Origin: Paraneptunicella aestuarii
GTDB lineage: Bacteria; Pseudomonadota; Gammaproteobacteria; Enterobacterales; Alteromonadaceae
Assembly: GCF_019900845.1 (NCBI RefSeq)
Contig: NZ_CP074570.1
Coordinates: 1,488,001 to 1,552,000, forward strand
Length of the DNA: 64,000 bases
Reading direction: 5' to 3'
The notes beneath the pieces are model-generated. The model was not told the DNA's origin, searched no databases, and saw only the letters and a program-made list of their open reading frames with translations. Below are positions 1 to 9,806 of the stretch, piece after piece; the stretch's first letter is position 1; every line of letters begins with the position of its first letter. Made by a program: the position numbers and the translations under genes.

Positions 1-1517
<1,517 letters not shown>

Positions 1518-1657
1518 TACAACCCCAAGTTGACTTAAGTAACGAATGTGAACGAGTAGCGCTTGGCGTTGAATGATGACTTCGCAAGTCTGATAGGATA
1601 CTGATACTAGCGTCCTGATTCGAATTTGATGACAGCTTTTTTACATTGTGACAGTTT

Positions 1658-1777
1658 ATGCCTGGCGGCAATAGCGGTACGGTACCACCTGAATCCATCT
1701 CGAACTCAGAAGTGAAACGTACTAGCGGCGATGGTAGTGTGGGGTTTCCCCATGTGAGAGTAGCACACTGCCAGGCT
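1658..1777 (+). rRNA. rrf: 5S ribosomal RNA
   Basis: A 120-nt 5S rRNA lies 140 nt after the 23S gene. It starts TGCCTGGCGGC and ends CTGCCAGGC, so its ends form the expected terminal helix. It contains the conserved CGAACTCAGAAGTGAAAC segment and the GATGGTAGTGTGGGG arm. It is the last gene of the rRNA operon; no tRNA follows before the terminator. Confidence 0.97.
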
Positions 1778-1790
1778 CTTAATTAAAAGA

Positions 1791-1822
1791 CAAAGCCCAC
1801 TCAACGAGTGGGCTTTGTTGTA
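1791..1822 (+). terminator. Rho-independent terminator of the rRNA operon
   Basis: A perfect 12-bp stem, CAAAGCCCACTC (1791-1802) with GAGTGGGCTTTG (1806-1817), is closed by a 3-nt loop and followed by TTGT. It starts 13 nt after the 5S gene. The U-tract is short but the stem is very strong. Confidence 0.85.
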
Positions 1823-1980
1823 TCTGGAACCACCTCATTTTTATCTCTTCTTCATTCCAACCCTTTGTTTGCATGCACACGGTTTGTCATGTCCAAACGC
1901 GTAGCGTTATCCGGTATCCAGAATACACAATGGTTGAATTTCACTGGATGGCGTATCAAGTACGCCATGACATTGGTGTT

Positions 1981-2052
1981 ATACCAATCCCATTAAAAAT
2001 ATGATCTAATTAAGTCATACCAATCCCATTAAAAGTATGATCTAATTAAGTC
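1981..2052 (+). repeat. Tandem duplication of the IS630 left end (2 x 36 bp)
   Basis: Two adjacent 36-bp units, 1981-2016 and 2017-2052, each begin ATACCAATCCCATTAAAA and end TAATTAAGTC. They differ at one base (A or G at unit position 19). The first 18 bases are the inverted complement of the element's right end at 3108-3126 and 4161-4179, so each unit carries a left inverted repeat. Two left ends in a row beside one full element suggest an earlier one-ended or nested insertion. Confidence 0.8.
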
Positions 2053-3126
2053 AGTGAAGACAAAACAGATAATTAGATGCTAAAAAAGATAGATTTCACA
2101 GCGCTTTCCAAAAAGGAAACTAACGCAGCTAAAAGGATCAGGTTACTTGCATTGGCTCATTACAGTGAAGGAATGAACAAAGCACAAATAGCTAGAACAC
2201 TTAAGGTCAGCAGGGCAAGTGTAAATAAATGGGTAGCGGCTTTTCTGGATAAAGGAATTGATGGCCTGGATGCCAAATCTCCTCCCGGTCGTCCTGCATC
2301 GCTGTCATCAGAACAGATAAAAAAGCTATCTCGCTATATTGAATATCATAGTCGTTCTGATGTCGGGGGAAGACTGACGGGAGCCGATATCCAAGCCTGG
2401 ATATCGAGCCATCTGAATGTGGATTATAAAATGTCCAACATTTACCGTCTCTTGCATCAATGGGGTTTTTCATGGATTTCCAGCCGTTCAAAACACCCTA
2501 AGCAATCGCAAAACGCTCAGGAAGAGTTTAAAAAAACTGGAGATTAATGTGATCAAACTTTGTCCAGGACATCTGTCTCTGAACAATGTTGATATCTGGT
2601 TTCAGGATGAAGCTCGCTTTGGTCAGCAAAATACCACCTCTCGTTTATGGGCGAGAACTGGCAGTCGCCCACGCGCAGTCAAACAGCAACAATTTGAATA
2701 TGCCTATCTTTTCGGTGCTGTCTGTCCCGCAACCGGCGAAACAGAGGCGCTCATAACGCCTTGGGTCAACAAGGATGCAATGACATTGCACTTGAAACAG
2801 ATTTCTGAACGTACGAAACCGGGGCGAATGGCTGTCGTCATCATGGATGGCGCAGGATGGCATACAGAGGACACGATCCAACAGTTTGATAATATTCGTA
2901 TGCTAAAGCTTCCTCCCTACTCGCCGGAACTGAATCCGGTTGAACAGGTATGGAGTTGGCTTCGTCAGAACGCACTATCCAATCGCATATTTGAAGGGTA
3001 TGAAGATATCGTGGATGCATGTAGTGACGCCTGGAATACATTTGTCAAAGATACCCATCGCGTTATCTCTTTATGCACCAGAAAATGGGCACAGTTAAAT
3101 GGCTAGGTTTTTAATGGGATTGGTAT
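2017..3126 (+). mobile_element. IS630-family insertion sequence, copy 1 (complete ends)
   Basis: The element is bounded by inverted ends ATACCAATCCCATTAAAA (left, 2017) and its complement TTTTTAATGGGATTGGTAT (right, 3108-3126). TA dinucleotides at the outer ends fit the TA target preference of the IS630/Tc1 group. The transposase fills almost the whole interval. An extra copy of the left end lies directly upstream, so the original left boundary could instead be 1981. Confidence 0.8.
2077..3106 (+). CDS. IS630-family transposase, copy 1 (two frames joined by +1/-2 slippage)
   Basis: This is a transposase of the IS630/Tc1-mariner DDE superfamily. The first frame, 2077-2547, codes for 156 aa with a winged-helix DNA-binding region (KAQIARTLKVSRASVNKWV) followed by GRP and a second helix-turn-helix. 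The second frame, 2417-3106, holds the catalytic part: VDIWFQDEARFGQ (first Asp), AVVIMDGAGWH (second Asp) and LPPYSPELNPVEQVW (third acidic residue, Glu). The frames meet at a run of seven A (2530-2536) after GAGTTT, where a +1 or -2 shift would fuse EEFKK to LEINVIKLCPGH. Copy 2 has the same arrangement at the same base. It is therefore more likely programmed slippage than a random lesion, and the element may be active. The second frame counted alone begins inside the first without its own ribosome binding site. Confidence 0.85.
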
Positions 3127-4179
3127 TAGATGCTAAAAAAGATAGATTTCACAGCGCTTTCCAAAAAGGAAACTAACGCAGCTAAAAGGATCAGGTTACT
3201 TGCATTGGCTCATTACAGTGAAGGAATGAACAAAGCACAAATAGCTAGAACACTTAAGGTCAGCAGGGCAAGTGTAAATAAATGGGTAGCGGCTTTTCTG
3301 GATAAAGGAATTGATGGCCTGGATGCCAAATCTCCTCCCGGTCGTCCTGCATCGCTGTCATCAGAACAGATAAAAAAGCTATCTCGCTATATTGAATATC
3401 ATAGTCGTTCTGATGTCGGGGGAAGACTGACGGGAGCCGATATCCAAGCCTGGATATCGAGCCATCTGAATGTGGATTATAAAATGTCCAACATTTACCG
3501 TCTCTTGCATCAATGGGGTTTTTCATGGATTTCCAGCCGTTCAAAACATCCAAAGCAATCGCAAAATGCTCAGGAAGAGTTTAAAAAAACTGGAGATTAA
3601 TGTGATCAAACTTTGTCCAGGACATCTGTCTCTGAACAATGTTGATATCTGGTTTCAGGATGAAGCTCGCTTTGGTCAGCAAAATACCACCTCTCGTTTA
3701 TGGGCGAGAACTGGCAGTCGCCCACGCGCAGTCAAACAGCAACAATTTGAATATGCCTATCTTTTCGGTGCTGTCTGTCCCGCAACCGGTGAAACAGAAG
3801 CGCTCATAACGCCGTGGGTCAACAAGGATGCAATGACATTGCACTTGAAACAGATTTCTGAACGTACTAAACCGGGGCGAATGGCTGTCGTCATCATGGA
3901 TGGCGCAGGATGGCATACAGAGGACACGATCCAACAGTTTGATAATATTCGTATGCTAAAGCTTCCTCCCTACTCGCCGGAACTGAATCCGGTTGAACAG
4001 GTATGGAGTTGGCTTCGTCAGAACGCACTATCCAATCGCATATTTGAAGGGTATGAAGATATCGTGGATGCATGTAGTGACGCCTGGAATACATTTGTCA
4101 AAGATACCCATCGTGTTATCTCTTTATGCACCAGAAAATGGGCACAGTTAAATGGCTAGGTTTTTAATGGGATTGGTAT
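3127..4179 (+). mobile_element. IS630-family insertion sequence, copy 2 (left end missing)
   Basis: This second copy is fused head to tail to copy 1. The copy-1 right end finishes at 3126 and only three bases separate it from the second transposase ATG at 3130. In copy 1 about 60 bp separate the left end from the ATG; in copy 2 that leader and the left inverted repeat are absent. The right end is intact at 4161-4179. The copies differ by only a few bases (for example near 3548-3568), so the duplication is recent. Without a left end copy 2 should not transpose alone. Confidence 0.8.
3130..4159 (+). CDS. IS630-family transposase, copy 2 (two frames joined by +1/-2 slippage)
   Basis: Its protein is nearly identical to copy 1: the N-terminal HTH frame (3130-3600, 156 aa) is identical and the DDE frame (3470-4159) differs at a few N-terminal positions before the junction. 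The A7 slippage site is again present, at 3583-3589. The promoter and leader found before copy 1 are missing, so expression would depend on read-through across the copy-1 right end. The gene is otherwise intact, with all three catalytic acidic residues visible. Confidence 0.8.
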
Positions 4180-4366
4180 TAGTCAATTACCGCTAACCTG
4201 CGGTGCTCATTAAAAACCCGGTAGATTAGCGGAAGGCTGCAAGCCTTTAACCACAAGACATTGAAGAAATCTCAGGACTGTTTTATTGTTTGCGTGTGGT
4301 GTTTTTGCAGAGGTTAGCGGAAATGCCACATTCAGCCCTTCTGTAATCAGTATCACAGAGGACGCT
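4180..4366 (+). promoter_or_regulatory. Putative CRISPR leader
   Basis: This 187-bp segment lies between the IS right end and the first CRISPR repeat. In type I-C arrays the leader sits on the side where repeats start GTCGC and end TGAAAC, which here is the left side. It contains a repeated TTAGCGGAA motif (GATTAGCGGAAGG and GGTTAGCGGAAAT) and no credible gene. The assignment comes from repeat orientation; no promoter was identified with certainty. The IS element may have replaced the sequence further upstream. Confidence 0.55.
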
Positions 4367-5316
4367 GTCGCACCCTACGCGGGTGCGTGGATTGAAACCA
4401 AATCCACGAAGAACTCCATCCATCGTTGTCTGTCGCACCCTACGCGGGTGCGTGGATTGAAACCTGCGCGGGATGCCAATATAAAAAGGTGATTAAAGTC
4501 GCACCCTACGCGGGTGCGTGGATTGAAACAAATAATCCATCAATGAACCGCTACAACGTGGCTGTCGCACCCTACGCGGGTGCGTGGATTGAAACATTGG
4601 TTTTACCATCTTTTAACCCTTTGCCAAAAGTCGCACCCTACGCGGGTGCGTGGATTGAAACTGAAAGTGTTGATTTTAAAGGGATTTTTAAGGCTGTCGC
4701 ACCCTACGCGGGTGCGTGGATTGAAACTGCGCTAATTTGGTATAGCGCGAACGCCCCCAAGTCGCACCCTACGCGGGTGCGTGGATTGAAACAACTTGTG
4801 GTTAAAAATCCTATTTAGCTAATTACGTCGCACCCTACGCGGGTGCGTGGATTGAAACCATTATTGACATTGCATAAAGCAATGGCGCGTAGTCGCACCC
4901 TACGCGGGTGCGTGGATTGAAACTAACACTGAGCCTCCTATACATGCATTCCAATGTGTCGCACCCTACGCGGGTGCGTGGATTGAAACAAGGCTTTGAC
5001 AAGCTGACAGTGCTAAAGCCAGGGTCGCACCCTACGCGGGTGCGTGGATTGAAACTGGTATGTGCTCGCTGATGGGATATGGAATAAAGTCGCACCCTAC
5101 GCGGGTGCGTGGATTGAAACAAGATGCTTGCAACAGAGGCTCTATTGGATTTATGTCGCACCCTACGCGGGTGCGTGGATTGAAACTCGTTCAATTTATT
5201 GAGAGTGGTAGGTTAGTAAGTCGCACCCTACGCGGGTGCGTGGATTGAAACATTTTGAGCAATAGCGGTTACAACGTTGATAAAGTCGCACCCTACGCGG
5301 GTGCGTGGATTGAAAC
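4367..5316 (+). CRISPR. Type I-C CRISPR array, 15 repeats / 14 spacers, no adjacent cas genes
   Basis: Fifteen identical 32-bp repeats start at 4367, 4432, 4498, 4563, 4630, 4696, 4761, 4827, 4892, 4958, 5024, 5089, 5155, 5220 and 5285. Each begins GTCGCACCCTACGC and ends GGGTGCGTGGATTGAAAC. The CGCACCC/GGGTGCG halves form a 7-bp hairpin, and the TGGATTGAAAC tail is typical of the type I-C crRNA 5' handle, cut by Cas5d. Spacers are 33-35 bp and all different. Even the last repeat is intact, with no trailing degeneracy. Flanking DNA is an IS tandem on the leader side and tmcA on the other, so no cas3, cas5, cas8c, cas7, cas4, cas1 or cas2 lies in the window. crRNA function would need Cas proteins from elsewhere. 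Frames translating into NPRTRVGCD or APYAGAWIET repeats are repeat artefacts. Confidence 0.98.
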
Positions 5317-5387
5317 TGGTCGTTGGAATATTACTGTAAAATTGGAAGAGTGGAATCTTCCACGAGGCTTGGATTTATATGACATGA

Positions 5388-5418
5388 ATACCGGCAAAGG
5401 CTGTTGCCTTACCGGTAT
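5388..5418. repeat. Strong hairpin downstream of the CRISPR array
   Basis: ATACCGG (5388-5394) pairs with CCGGTAT (5412-5418) and AAGGC pairs with GCCTT inside it, giving about 12 bp with a small bulge and a TGTT loop. No T-run follows on the plus strand (next bases TATGG). It could end array transcription in a Rho-assisted way or be a structured 3' end. A smaller hairpin, GGAAGA/TCTTCC, precedes it at 5344-5361. Confidence 0.5.
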
Positions 5419-5432
5419 TATGGCAATGATGA

Positions 5433-5636
5433 TTAGCTAATGCTGAAAAGATTTGTCCAGGTTGAGTTCATCACCGGCGGATCGACTGGAGGTTTGGTTC
5501 GAGTTCCGCGCGCAATGAGCATCTTAGATGTTTTTGCTTGCGAGTCTTTGGATAATTCAAGGGTATCAGAAGATTGGGTGTTTACTGAAGATAAGAGAAC
5601 AGTTGAAGCGACAACTGCAATTTTTACTATTTCCAT
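5433..5636 (-). CDS. Possible small exported protein, unknown function (67 aa)
   Basis: I do not recognise this protein. It begins MEIVKIAVVASTVLLSS, which reads like a short signal peptide (hydrophobic core at residues 5-16). A polar segment follows with the motif RGTRTKPPVDPPV at residues 43-55. A TAGGTAAT sequence a few bases before the ATG could serve as ribosome binding site. It lies downstream of tmcA on the same strand, separated by about 300 bp of dyad-rich DNA. A plus-strand frame of similar length (5440-5652) overlaps it but lacks these features. The export-like N-terminus is the only argument that it is real, so confidence is modest. Confidence 0.4.
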   Translation of the reverse strand: MEIVKIAVVASTVLLSSVNTQSSDTLELSKDSQAKTSKMLIARGTRTKPPVDPPVMNSTWTNLFSIS

Positions 5637-5671
5637 AATTATTACCTATTAATCAACTATTAAGTTTAAGG

Positions 5672-5842
5672 CGAGTAATCATTTACTCGGTGATTATTAT
5701 GCATTGCTTTAGGTAAAAAGCTAATTTTTAATGTATTAACTATATAGTTAACCTGATGTGACGATCTTCTCTCGTCTTGATTGTTCTACAAACTCAATCA
5801 TGGCACTTTGATGCCGCAAGCGGGTGGGAACCATCACATCAG
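5672..5842. other. Dyad-rich intergenic element, possible structured RNA
   Basis: This stretch holds CGAGTAA/TTACTCG (5672-5689), the perfect 16-bp palindrome TTAACTATATAGTTAA (5736-5751), and then a 90-nt block (5753-5842) whose ends, CTGATGTGA and TCACATCAG, are perfectly complementary. Inside the block are hairpins GACGA/TCGTC (5760-5776), TGATTG/CAATCA (about 5778-5800) and GGCA/TGCC (5802-5815). The first inner hairpin competes for two bases with the closing stem. The shape is a multibranched, cloverleaf-like fold, but tRNA-specific sequences are missing. It does not match any riboswitch consensus I can recall. The transcribed strand is unknown. Confidence 0.45.
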
Positions 5843-5935
5843 CTTAGTTAGATATATGCTTTCGACATAAGCGAGGAATAATTTAGTCGTGTTGTGCATG
5901 TGAGTTAAGGTGAAATGTTTCACTTGAATGAGGGG

Positions 5936-8077
5936 TTAGTATTTCAGTATTTTTCTCACAATTTCCTGTATTTTCGTTGTTAGCTCTTTCTTCCCTTTTA
6001 TAAGGCTTGCGCTTGCTAGCTTGTTGATGGCTTGCTGTTGTAATGCATATTTAACTAACAATTCTTTTTCACTTTCATTGAGGTTTGCATAGCTGTTTTT
6101 TTGTAACGCTAATACAAAAAGAGCTTCTCTGCTCAAAGATAATGGTCGTTTCCCTGACGCGAAATATTCCAGTTCTGCTTTACGAGTTTCATCCAGATCA
6201 TCAATTTGAAGTAGCGACTGTAAAATGCTTAACACCATTGGGTAGCTTAAATGACGGTAGGTATTGGATAAGTGGAATTTGATATTGCGTTGAAGTGCGT
6301 TTTCCAAGCTTGCGATAATAGATTCGTTTTCAGAATGCAGCGAACGCAATACCAAGGCATTGTATTCGCCTGTTGCGGTTTCTTTTTTTAATCCCAAAAA
6401 TACCAATTGAAAATGATTTTTTTGCCAAAATTGTAATAACTCCGGTTCTGCCCCGAAAGATGCACCAACGAAATCCAGTTCTTTTTTCTCAGCCCACTGA
6501 ACAATCTCTGTGAGCAATTCAGTTCCTAGTCCTTGATGTTGTTGAGCTGGTTGAACGGCAATTCTGACTATGCGAGCAAATCTCTTGGTTGCAACTTCCG
6601 ACATATTTAGGGTGCTTGAAAGTTTCTGTGCCAGCAAGTGTCCATTAGGGCGACGTTCTCCGAATGCGATATGTTCAGCAATATCACTCAGACGACTACC
6701 GCCTTCCAATGCCACAATCGCTGTTGCTAATACATTCCCTTGTTTAACAGAAATAAACACATGTTGATCAGGGGAGTCCAGTAACGATGCTATTGTGTCG
6801 GGACTTGTTTGATAGTGAGCATTTACTAATAGAGAAAAGCTTTGATATAGCAATGGTGGATTATTGATAAGCTCCTGAGCCGTCACCATGCCAATATAGT
6901 CATTTAAATCGGACGATGAATTATCTGGTTGTGTGTAAGCCAAAACCTGAAACCAGAATTGCTCCAAGGGATCGTTTTCAGACCAGCGTATCGGCGCTTG
7001 TAATGCGATTTCGCGATACTCAGGGAATTGCTGTTTTAGGTGCTGCTTAAAGCGAATTTCAAACCCTCGGCCACTGCCTTCATAACCGTGTATTGTGCTG
7101 CTGAAAACCACTCTTTTATAGAGCGCACAAATTTGTTTAAGCTGTTCTACGGGAATTGCCGCTGCTTCATCAATGATTACTAAATCGGCAGAAGGTTGCT
7201 GTTCTATAAGCGCGTCAACCGCCCAGAAGTTTAACGCATTTGTATTTGCTCCGAGCGTTTCAAACCAGTGAAAGCTTTGCTCACAACAAGATTTTGTTGG
7301 TGCGGTCAGAATAATGTTTTTATTGTTTTCGCTTGCCAGTTTGGCGCTAGCGATACCGATAGCGCTGGATTTTCCTCGTCCCCGGTCGGCTTGCATAATT
7401 AACGGACGATTACGATGTCCGGTTGCGACCTTGATAATGGCGTCGACAGCTTGTTGCTGATCGTTGGTAATACAAGGAGGTTGAGGAGCATTTTTCTGCG
7501 TTGATAATATATTTTGTAGTGGCGCTGGTTGCCCTTGCCCGCCGCTTATACCTATGGGCGTTATAACCAGGCAGTGTGGATCCTGTTCGATATGTTGTAC
7601 TAACCATTGCACAAAATAACTGTGTTGGAAATTGTCTTCAAAACCGTAGGATATGCGTTGTTTTAATTCGGGATCTTTATAATTGCCCCAGCTTTGAAAA
7701 TCCGGGCACAGGAGTATCATCAAACCCGATTGTTTTATTGTTCCAGACAGTGCTGACAGAGCATTGGCACGGGTTCCCGCCCAGGCATTGTAGATAACGC
7801 ATTGCGTTTCCTGCCCCAGATATTGGCGATATTGCTTGTTGCTAATGTGTACTGCGTTGCTTCTATCTTCGTCTGAATCTGGATGAGAAATACCCACACT
7901 CACTATTGAGCCTGTGTTTTCCTTGTTCCAACCTAACTGTTCAATTAAGAGGTAAGCCGTTTCAATAGCCCATGATTGTTCACCCGATATAACCACAAGT
8001 TGTCGATGGCAGGGATGAGCCAGGCGTCGATTCACCCAGTTTTGAATCTGCTGTGTCAGCATGGTTGTTACAGGCAT
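5936..8077 (-). CDS. tmcA: tRNA(Met) cytidine acetyltransferase TmcA
   Basis: TmcA uses acetyl-CoA and ATP or GTP to form N4-acetylcytidine at the wobble base of elongator tRNA-Met, which secures accurate AUG decoding. The protein has an N-terminal DUF1726-like domain and a helicase-like ATPase domain with Walker A ADRGRGKSSA (near residue 232) and Walker B VIIDEAAAIP. A GNAT acetyltransferase region follows (RIAVQPAQQHQGLGTELL) and then a C-terminal tRNA-binding domain. Length (713 aa from this start) is slightly above the E. coli protein. The frame extends three codons upstream to a TTG at 8086; I prefer the ATG at 8077, although neither has a clear Shine-Dalgarno sequence. It is a single gene with no operon partner, apart from the doubtful small frame downstream. 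Confidence 0.95.
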   Translation of the reverse strand: MPVTTMLTQQIQNWVNRRLAHPCHRQLVVISGEQSWAIETAYLLIEQLGWNKENTGSIVSVGISHPDSDEDRSNAVHISNKQYRQYLGQETQCVIYNAWAGTRANALSALSGTIKQSGLMILLCPDFQSWGNYKDPELKQRISYGFEDNFQHSYFVQWLVQHIEQDPHCLVITPIGISGGQGQPAPLQNILSTQKNAPQPPCITNDQQQAVDAIIKVATGHRNRPLIMQADRGRGKSSAIGIASAKLASENNKNIILTAPTKSCCEQSFHWFETLGANTNALNFWAVDALIEQQPSADLVIIDEAAAIPVEQLKQICALYKRVVFSSTIHGYEGSGRGFEIRFKQHLKQQFPEYREIALQAPIRWSENDPLEQFWFQVLAYTQPDNSSSDLNDYIGMVTAQELINNPPLLYQSFSLLVNAHYQTSPDTIASLLDSPDQHVFISVKQGNVLATAIVALEGGSRLSDIAEHIAFGERRPNGHLLAQKLSSTLNMSEVATKRFARIVRIAVQPAQQHQGLGTELLTEIVQWAEKKELDFVGASFGAEPELLQFWQKNHFQLVFLGLKKETATGEYNALVLRSLHSENESIIASLENALQRNIKFHLSNTYRHLSYPMVLSILQSLLQIDDLDETRKAELEYFASGKRPLSLSREALFVLALQKNSYANLNESEKELLVKYALQQQAINKLASASLIKGKKELTTKIQEIVRKILKY

Positions 8078-8329
8078 GGTTTTCAAGTTATCGCAATTTG
8101 GCGTTAGTTTAAGAAATTTGTCAGCAAATTACGATGCTGAGGCATGAAATCACGACAATATATTAATTTCTTGAATGATGGGAATATTCCTTGTTGGACT
8201 ATCCGCACATAGCTTGCGCATGATACTCTGCCAAATCTTCATTTCTTAAAGGTCGAGAAGCCTTTTTCACAAGGCTTGCCAACGACTTTTTACTAACGAA
8301 TTTACTTACTAACAGGAGCAAGCAGGAAT

Positions 8330-9448
8330 ATGTCTTTTTCGCATTTTTTTCCACCGCAACGCACCCTTATGGGGCCGGGTCCATCAGATGTAAGTCCTCA
8401 AGTGCTGGCTGCTCTTTCCAAGCCTACTATAGGCCATCTTGATCCGCTGTTTGTTGGCTTAATGGATGAAATCAAAGCACTATTACAATATGCATTTCAA
8501 ACTGAAAACAAATTAACAATGGCGGTGTCTGCTCCCGGTTCTGCGGGCATGGAAACCTGTTTTGTGAATCTGGTTGAACCGGGCGACAAAGTGATCGTTT
8601 GTATCAACGGCGTATTTGGTCAGCGTATGCTGGAAAATGTCAAACGCTGTGGCGGTGAAGCGGTTGTGGTTGAGCAAGCGTGGGGGCGTGCGGTTGATCC
8701 CCAACACGTGGAAGAAGCACTAAAAGCGAATGCTGATGCCAAGTTTCTGGCTTTTGTTCATGCTGAGACTTCTACCGGTGCTCGCTCTGATGCCAAAACC
8801 TTGTGCGCGCTGGCGAAGCAACATGGTTGTTTGACCATTGTTGACGCCGTTACTTCTCTTGGTGGCGTAGAACTACGTGTCGATGAATGGGGTATCGATG
8901 CCATTTATTCGGGTAGTCAGAAGTGTTTGTCCTGCGTTCCTGGTTTGTCTCCGGTTAGTTTCAGTGATGCTGCGGTAGAAAAGATTAAAGCGCGTAAAAC
9001 ACCGGTTCAAAGCTGGTTCCTGGATCAGTCTTTGGTGATGGCTTATTGGTCGGGTGATGGCAAGCGTAGCTACCATCACACTGCACCTGTCAATTCGTTG
9101 TATGCACTACATGAATCCCTCTTGTTGTTAAAGAATGAAACGCTGGAAAAAGCCTGGGCGCGTCATCAGAAACAGCATGAGAAATTGGCTGAAGGGCTTA
9201 AAGAACTTGGCTTGGACTTTGTTGTTCCAGAAGATGAGCGTTTGCCGCAATTGAATAACGTTTACATTCCAGAAGGCGTTGACGATGCGGCTGTGCGTAA
9301 ACAACTTCTGGAAGAATATAATCTGGAAATTGGAGCTGGCCTTGGCGCGTTCGCGGGTAAAACATGGCGTATCGGATTGATGGGCTATGCTGCTCGTAGC
9401 GAAAACGTTGCGCTTTGCTTGGCAGCTTTGAAATCAGTCTTGAAATAA
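8330..9448 (+). CDS. PLP-dependent aminotransferase, alanine/serine-glyoxylate type
   Basis: This is a class V (fold type I) PLP aminotransferase of the alanine-glyoxylate / serine-glyoxylate / serine-pyruvate family, 372 aa, full length. Visible family marks are the N-terminal [14 protein letters not shown], the PGSAGMET phosphate-binding region, DAVTSLGG with the PLP-ring Asp, and the Schiff-base lysine in [13 protein letters not shown] (Lys198). The C-terminus [14 protein letters not shown] contains the carboxylate-binding Arg. It probably transfers amino groups from alanine or serine to glyoxylate or pyruvate; the exact substrate cannot be read from sequence. A good ribosome binding site (AGGA) precedes the ATG. 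The gene is monocistronic, with a stem (AGGATATTG/CAATATCCT) just after its stop. Confidence 0.92.
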   Translation: MSFSHFFPPQRTLMGPGPSDVSPQVLAALSKPTIGHLDPLFVGLMDEIKALLQYAFQTENKLTMAVSAPGSAGMETCFVNLVEPGDKVIVCINGVFGQRMLENVKRCGGEAVVVEQAWGRAVDPQHVEEALKANADAKFLAFVHAETSTGARSDAKTLCALAKQHGCLTIVDAVTSLGGVELRVDEWGIDAIYSGSQKCLSCVPGLSPVSFSDAAVEKIKARKTPVQSWFLDQSLVMAYWSGDGKRSYHHTAPVNSLYALHESLLLLKNETLEKAWARHQKQHEKLAEGLKELGLDFVVPEDERLPQLNNVYIPEGVDDAAVRKQLLEEYNLEIGAGLGAFAGKTWRIGLMGYAARSENVALCLAALKSVLK

Positions 9449-9462
9449 ATGATGTAGAGATA

Positions 9463-9501
9463 AGGATATTGGCTCAAGCTTAAAAGTAAGGTCAATATCC
9501 T
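9463..9501 (+). terminator. Possible terminator after the aminotransferase
   Basis: AGGATATTG (9463-9471) pairs with CAATATCCT (9493-9501) in a 9-bp perfect stem with a 21-nt loop, 15 bp after the stop codon. No T-run follows, so it would be an imperfect terminator; it separates the gene from the thiamine operon promoter. Confidence 0.4.
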
Positions 9502-9521
9502 GTCCGATTGGGATTGGGTGC

Positions 9522-9549
9522 TTGCAAGTCATCAATAGCCTGCTACAAT
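9522..9549 (+). promoter_or_regulatory. Predicted sigma-70 promoter of the thiamine salvage operon
   Basis: TTGCAA (9522-9527) and TACAAT (9544-9549) are spaced by 16 bp, a near-consensus -35/-10 pair. It lies about 40 bp upstream of the TPP aptamer, so the transcript would carry the whole riboswitch. Confidence 0.6.
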
Positions 9550-9589
9550 CCCTCCGCGTTGTCGTAGCGATCGTCTACGGCGACATATA

Positions 9590-9693
9590 ACCAAGGGGTG
9601 TCCAGTCAGTAATATGTTACTGGCAAATGGGCTGAGATTGACGCAAGTCGGAACCCTGTAACCTGATCCGGATAATGCCGGCGTAGGGATGGT
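9590..9693 (+). promoter_or_regulatory. TPP riboswitch (THI-box) aptamer
   Basis: The conserved THI-box elements occur in order: GGGGTG (9595-9600), GGGCTGAGA (9629-9637), ACCCTGTAACCTGATCCGG (9653-9671) and ATAATGCCGGCGTAGGGA (9672-9689). The variable P3 arm lies at 9605-9625 and the L5/P4 segments match the class. It senses thiamine pyrophosphate and represses the downstream receptor operon. The likely expression platform is described separately at 9769-9804. Confidence 0.97.
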
Positions 9694-9768
9694 GATTCCA
9701 GCATAACCTGCTTCAATTCCAGAAAATGGTTCTTGCTGGATACTACATCGAACATCCAGCCGTAAAAA

Positions 9769-9804
9769 CCGGATCTTTTCATGTAAAAATACAAGAAGAG
9801 ATCC
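9769..9804 (+). promoter_or_regulatory. Shine-Dalgarno-sequestering hairpin (TPP riboswitch expression platform)
   Basis: GGATCTTTTC (9771-9780) can pair with GAAGAGATCC (9795-9804) in ten pairs, one of them G-U, burying the AGAAGAG ribosome binding site of the receptor ATG at 9807. CCGGATC (9769-9775) is also fully complementary to GATCCGG (9665-9671) inside the TPP aptamer. The two pairings exclude each other. This predicts translation ON when TPP is absent (aptamer strand captures 9769-9775) and OFF when TPP holds the aptamer folded. The model is inferred from complementarity. Confidence 0.6.
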
Positions 9805-9806
9805 AA

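Noticed and set aside
1808..1996. Frame of 62 aa after the rRNA terminator
   Set aside because: It begins inside the terminator hairpin and resembles no protein; it ends in the IS left end.
4286..5440. Open frames through the array on both strands, coding for VAPYAGAWIET or FNPRTRVGCD repeats
   Set aside because: They are translations of the type I-C repeats and not proteins.
5753..5842. Divergent tRNA or tRNA-like gene
   Set aside because: There is no T-loop sequence and no CCA, and the arms have wrong sizes.
5736..5860. Integron attC site (GTTAGAT resembles GTTRRRY)
   Set aside because: The matching left site has a forbidden base (AGTTAAC against RYYYAAC), the L-box pattern is absent, and no cassette array or integrase is present.
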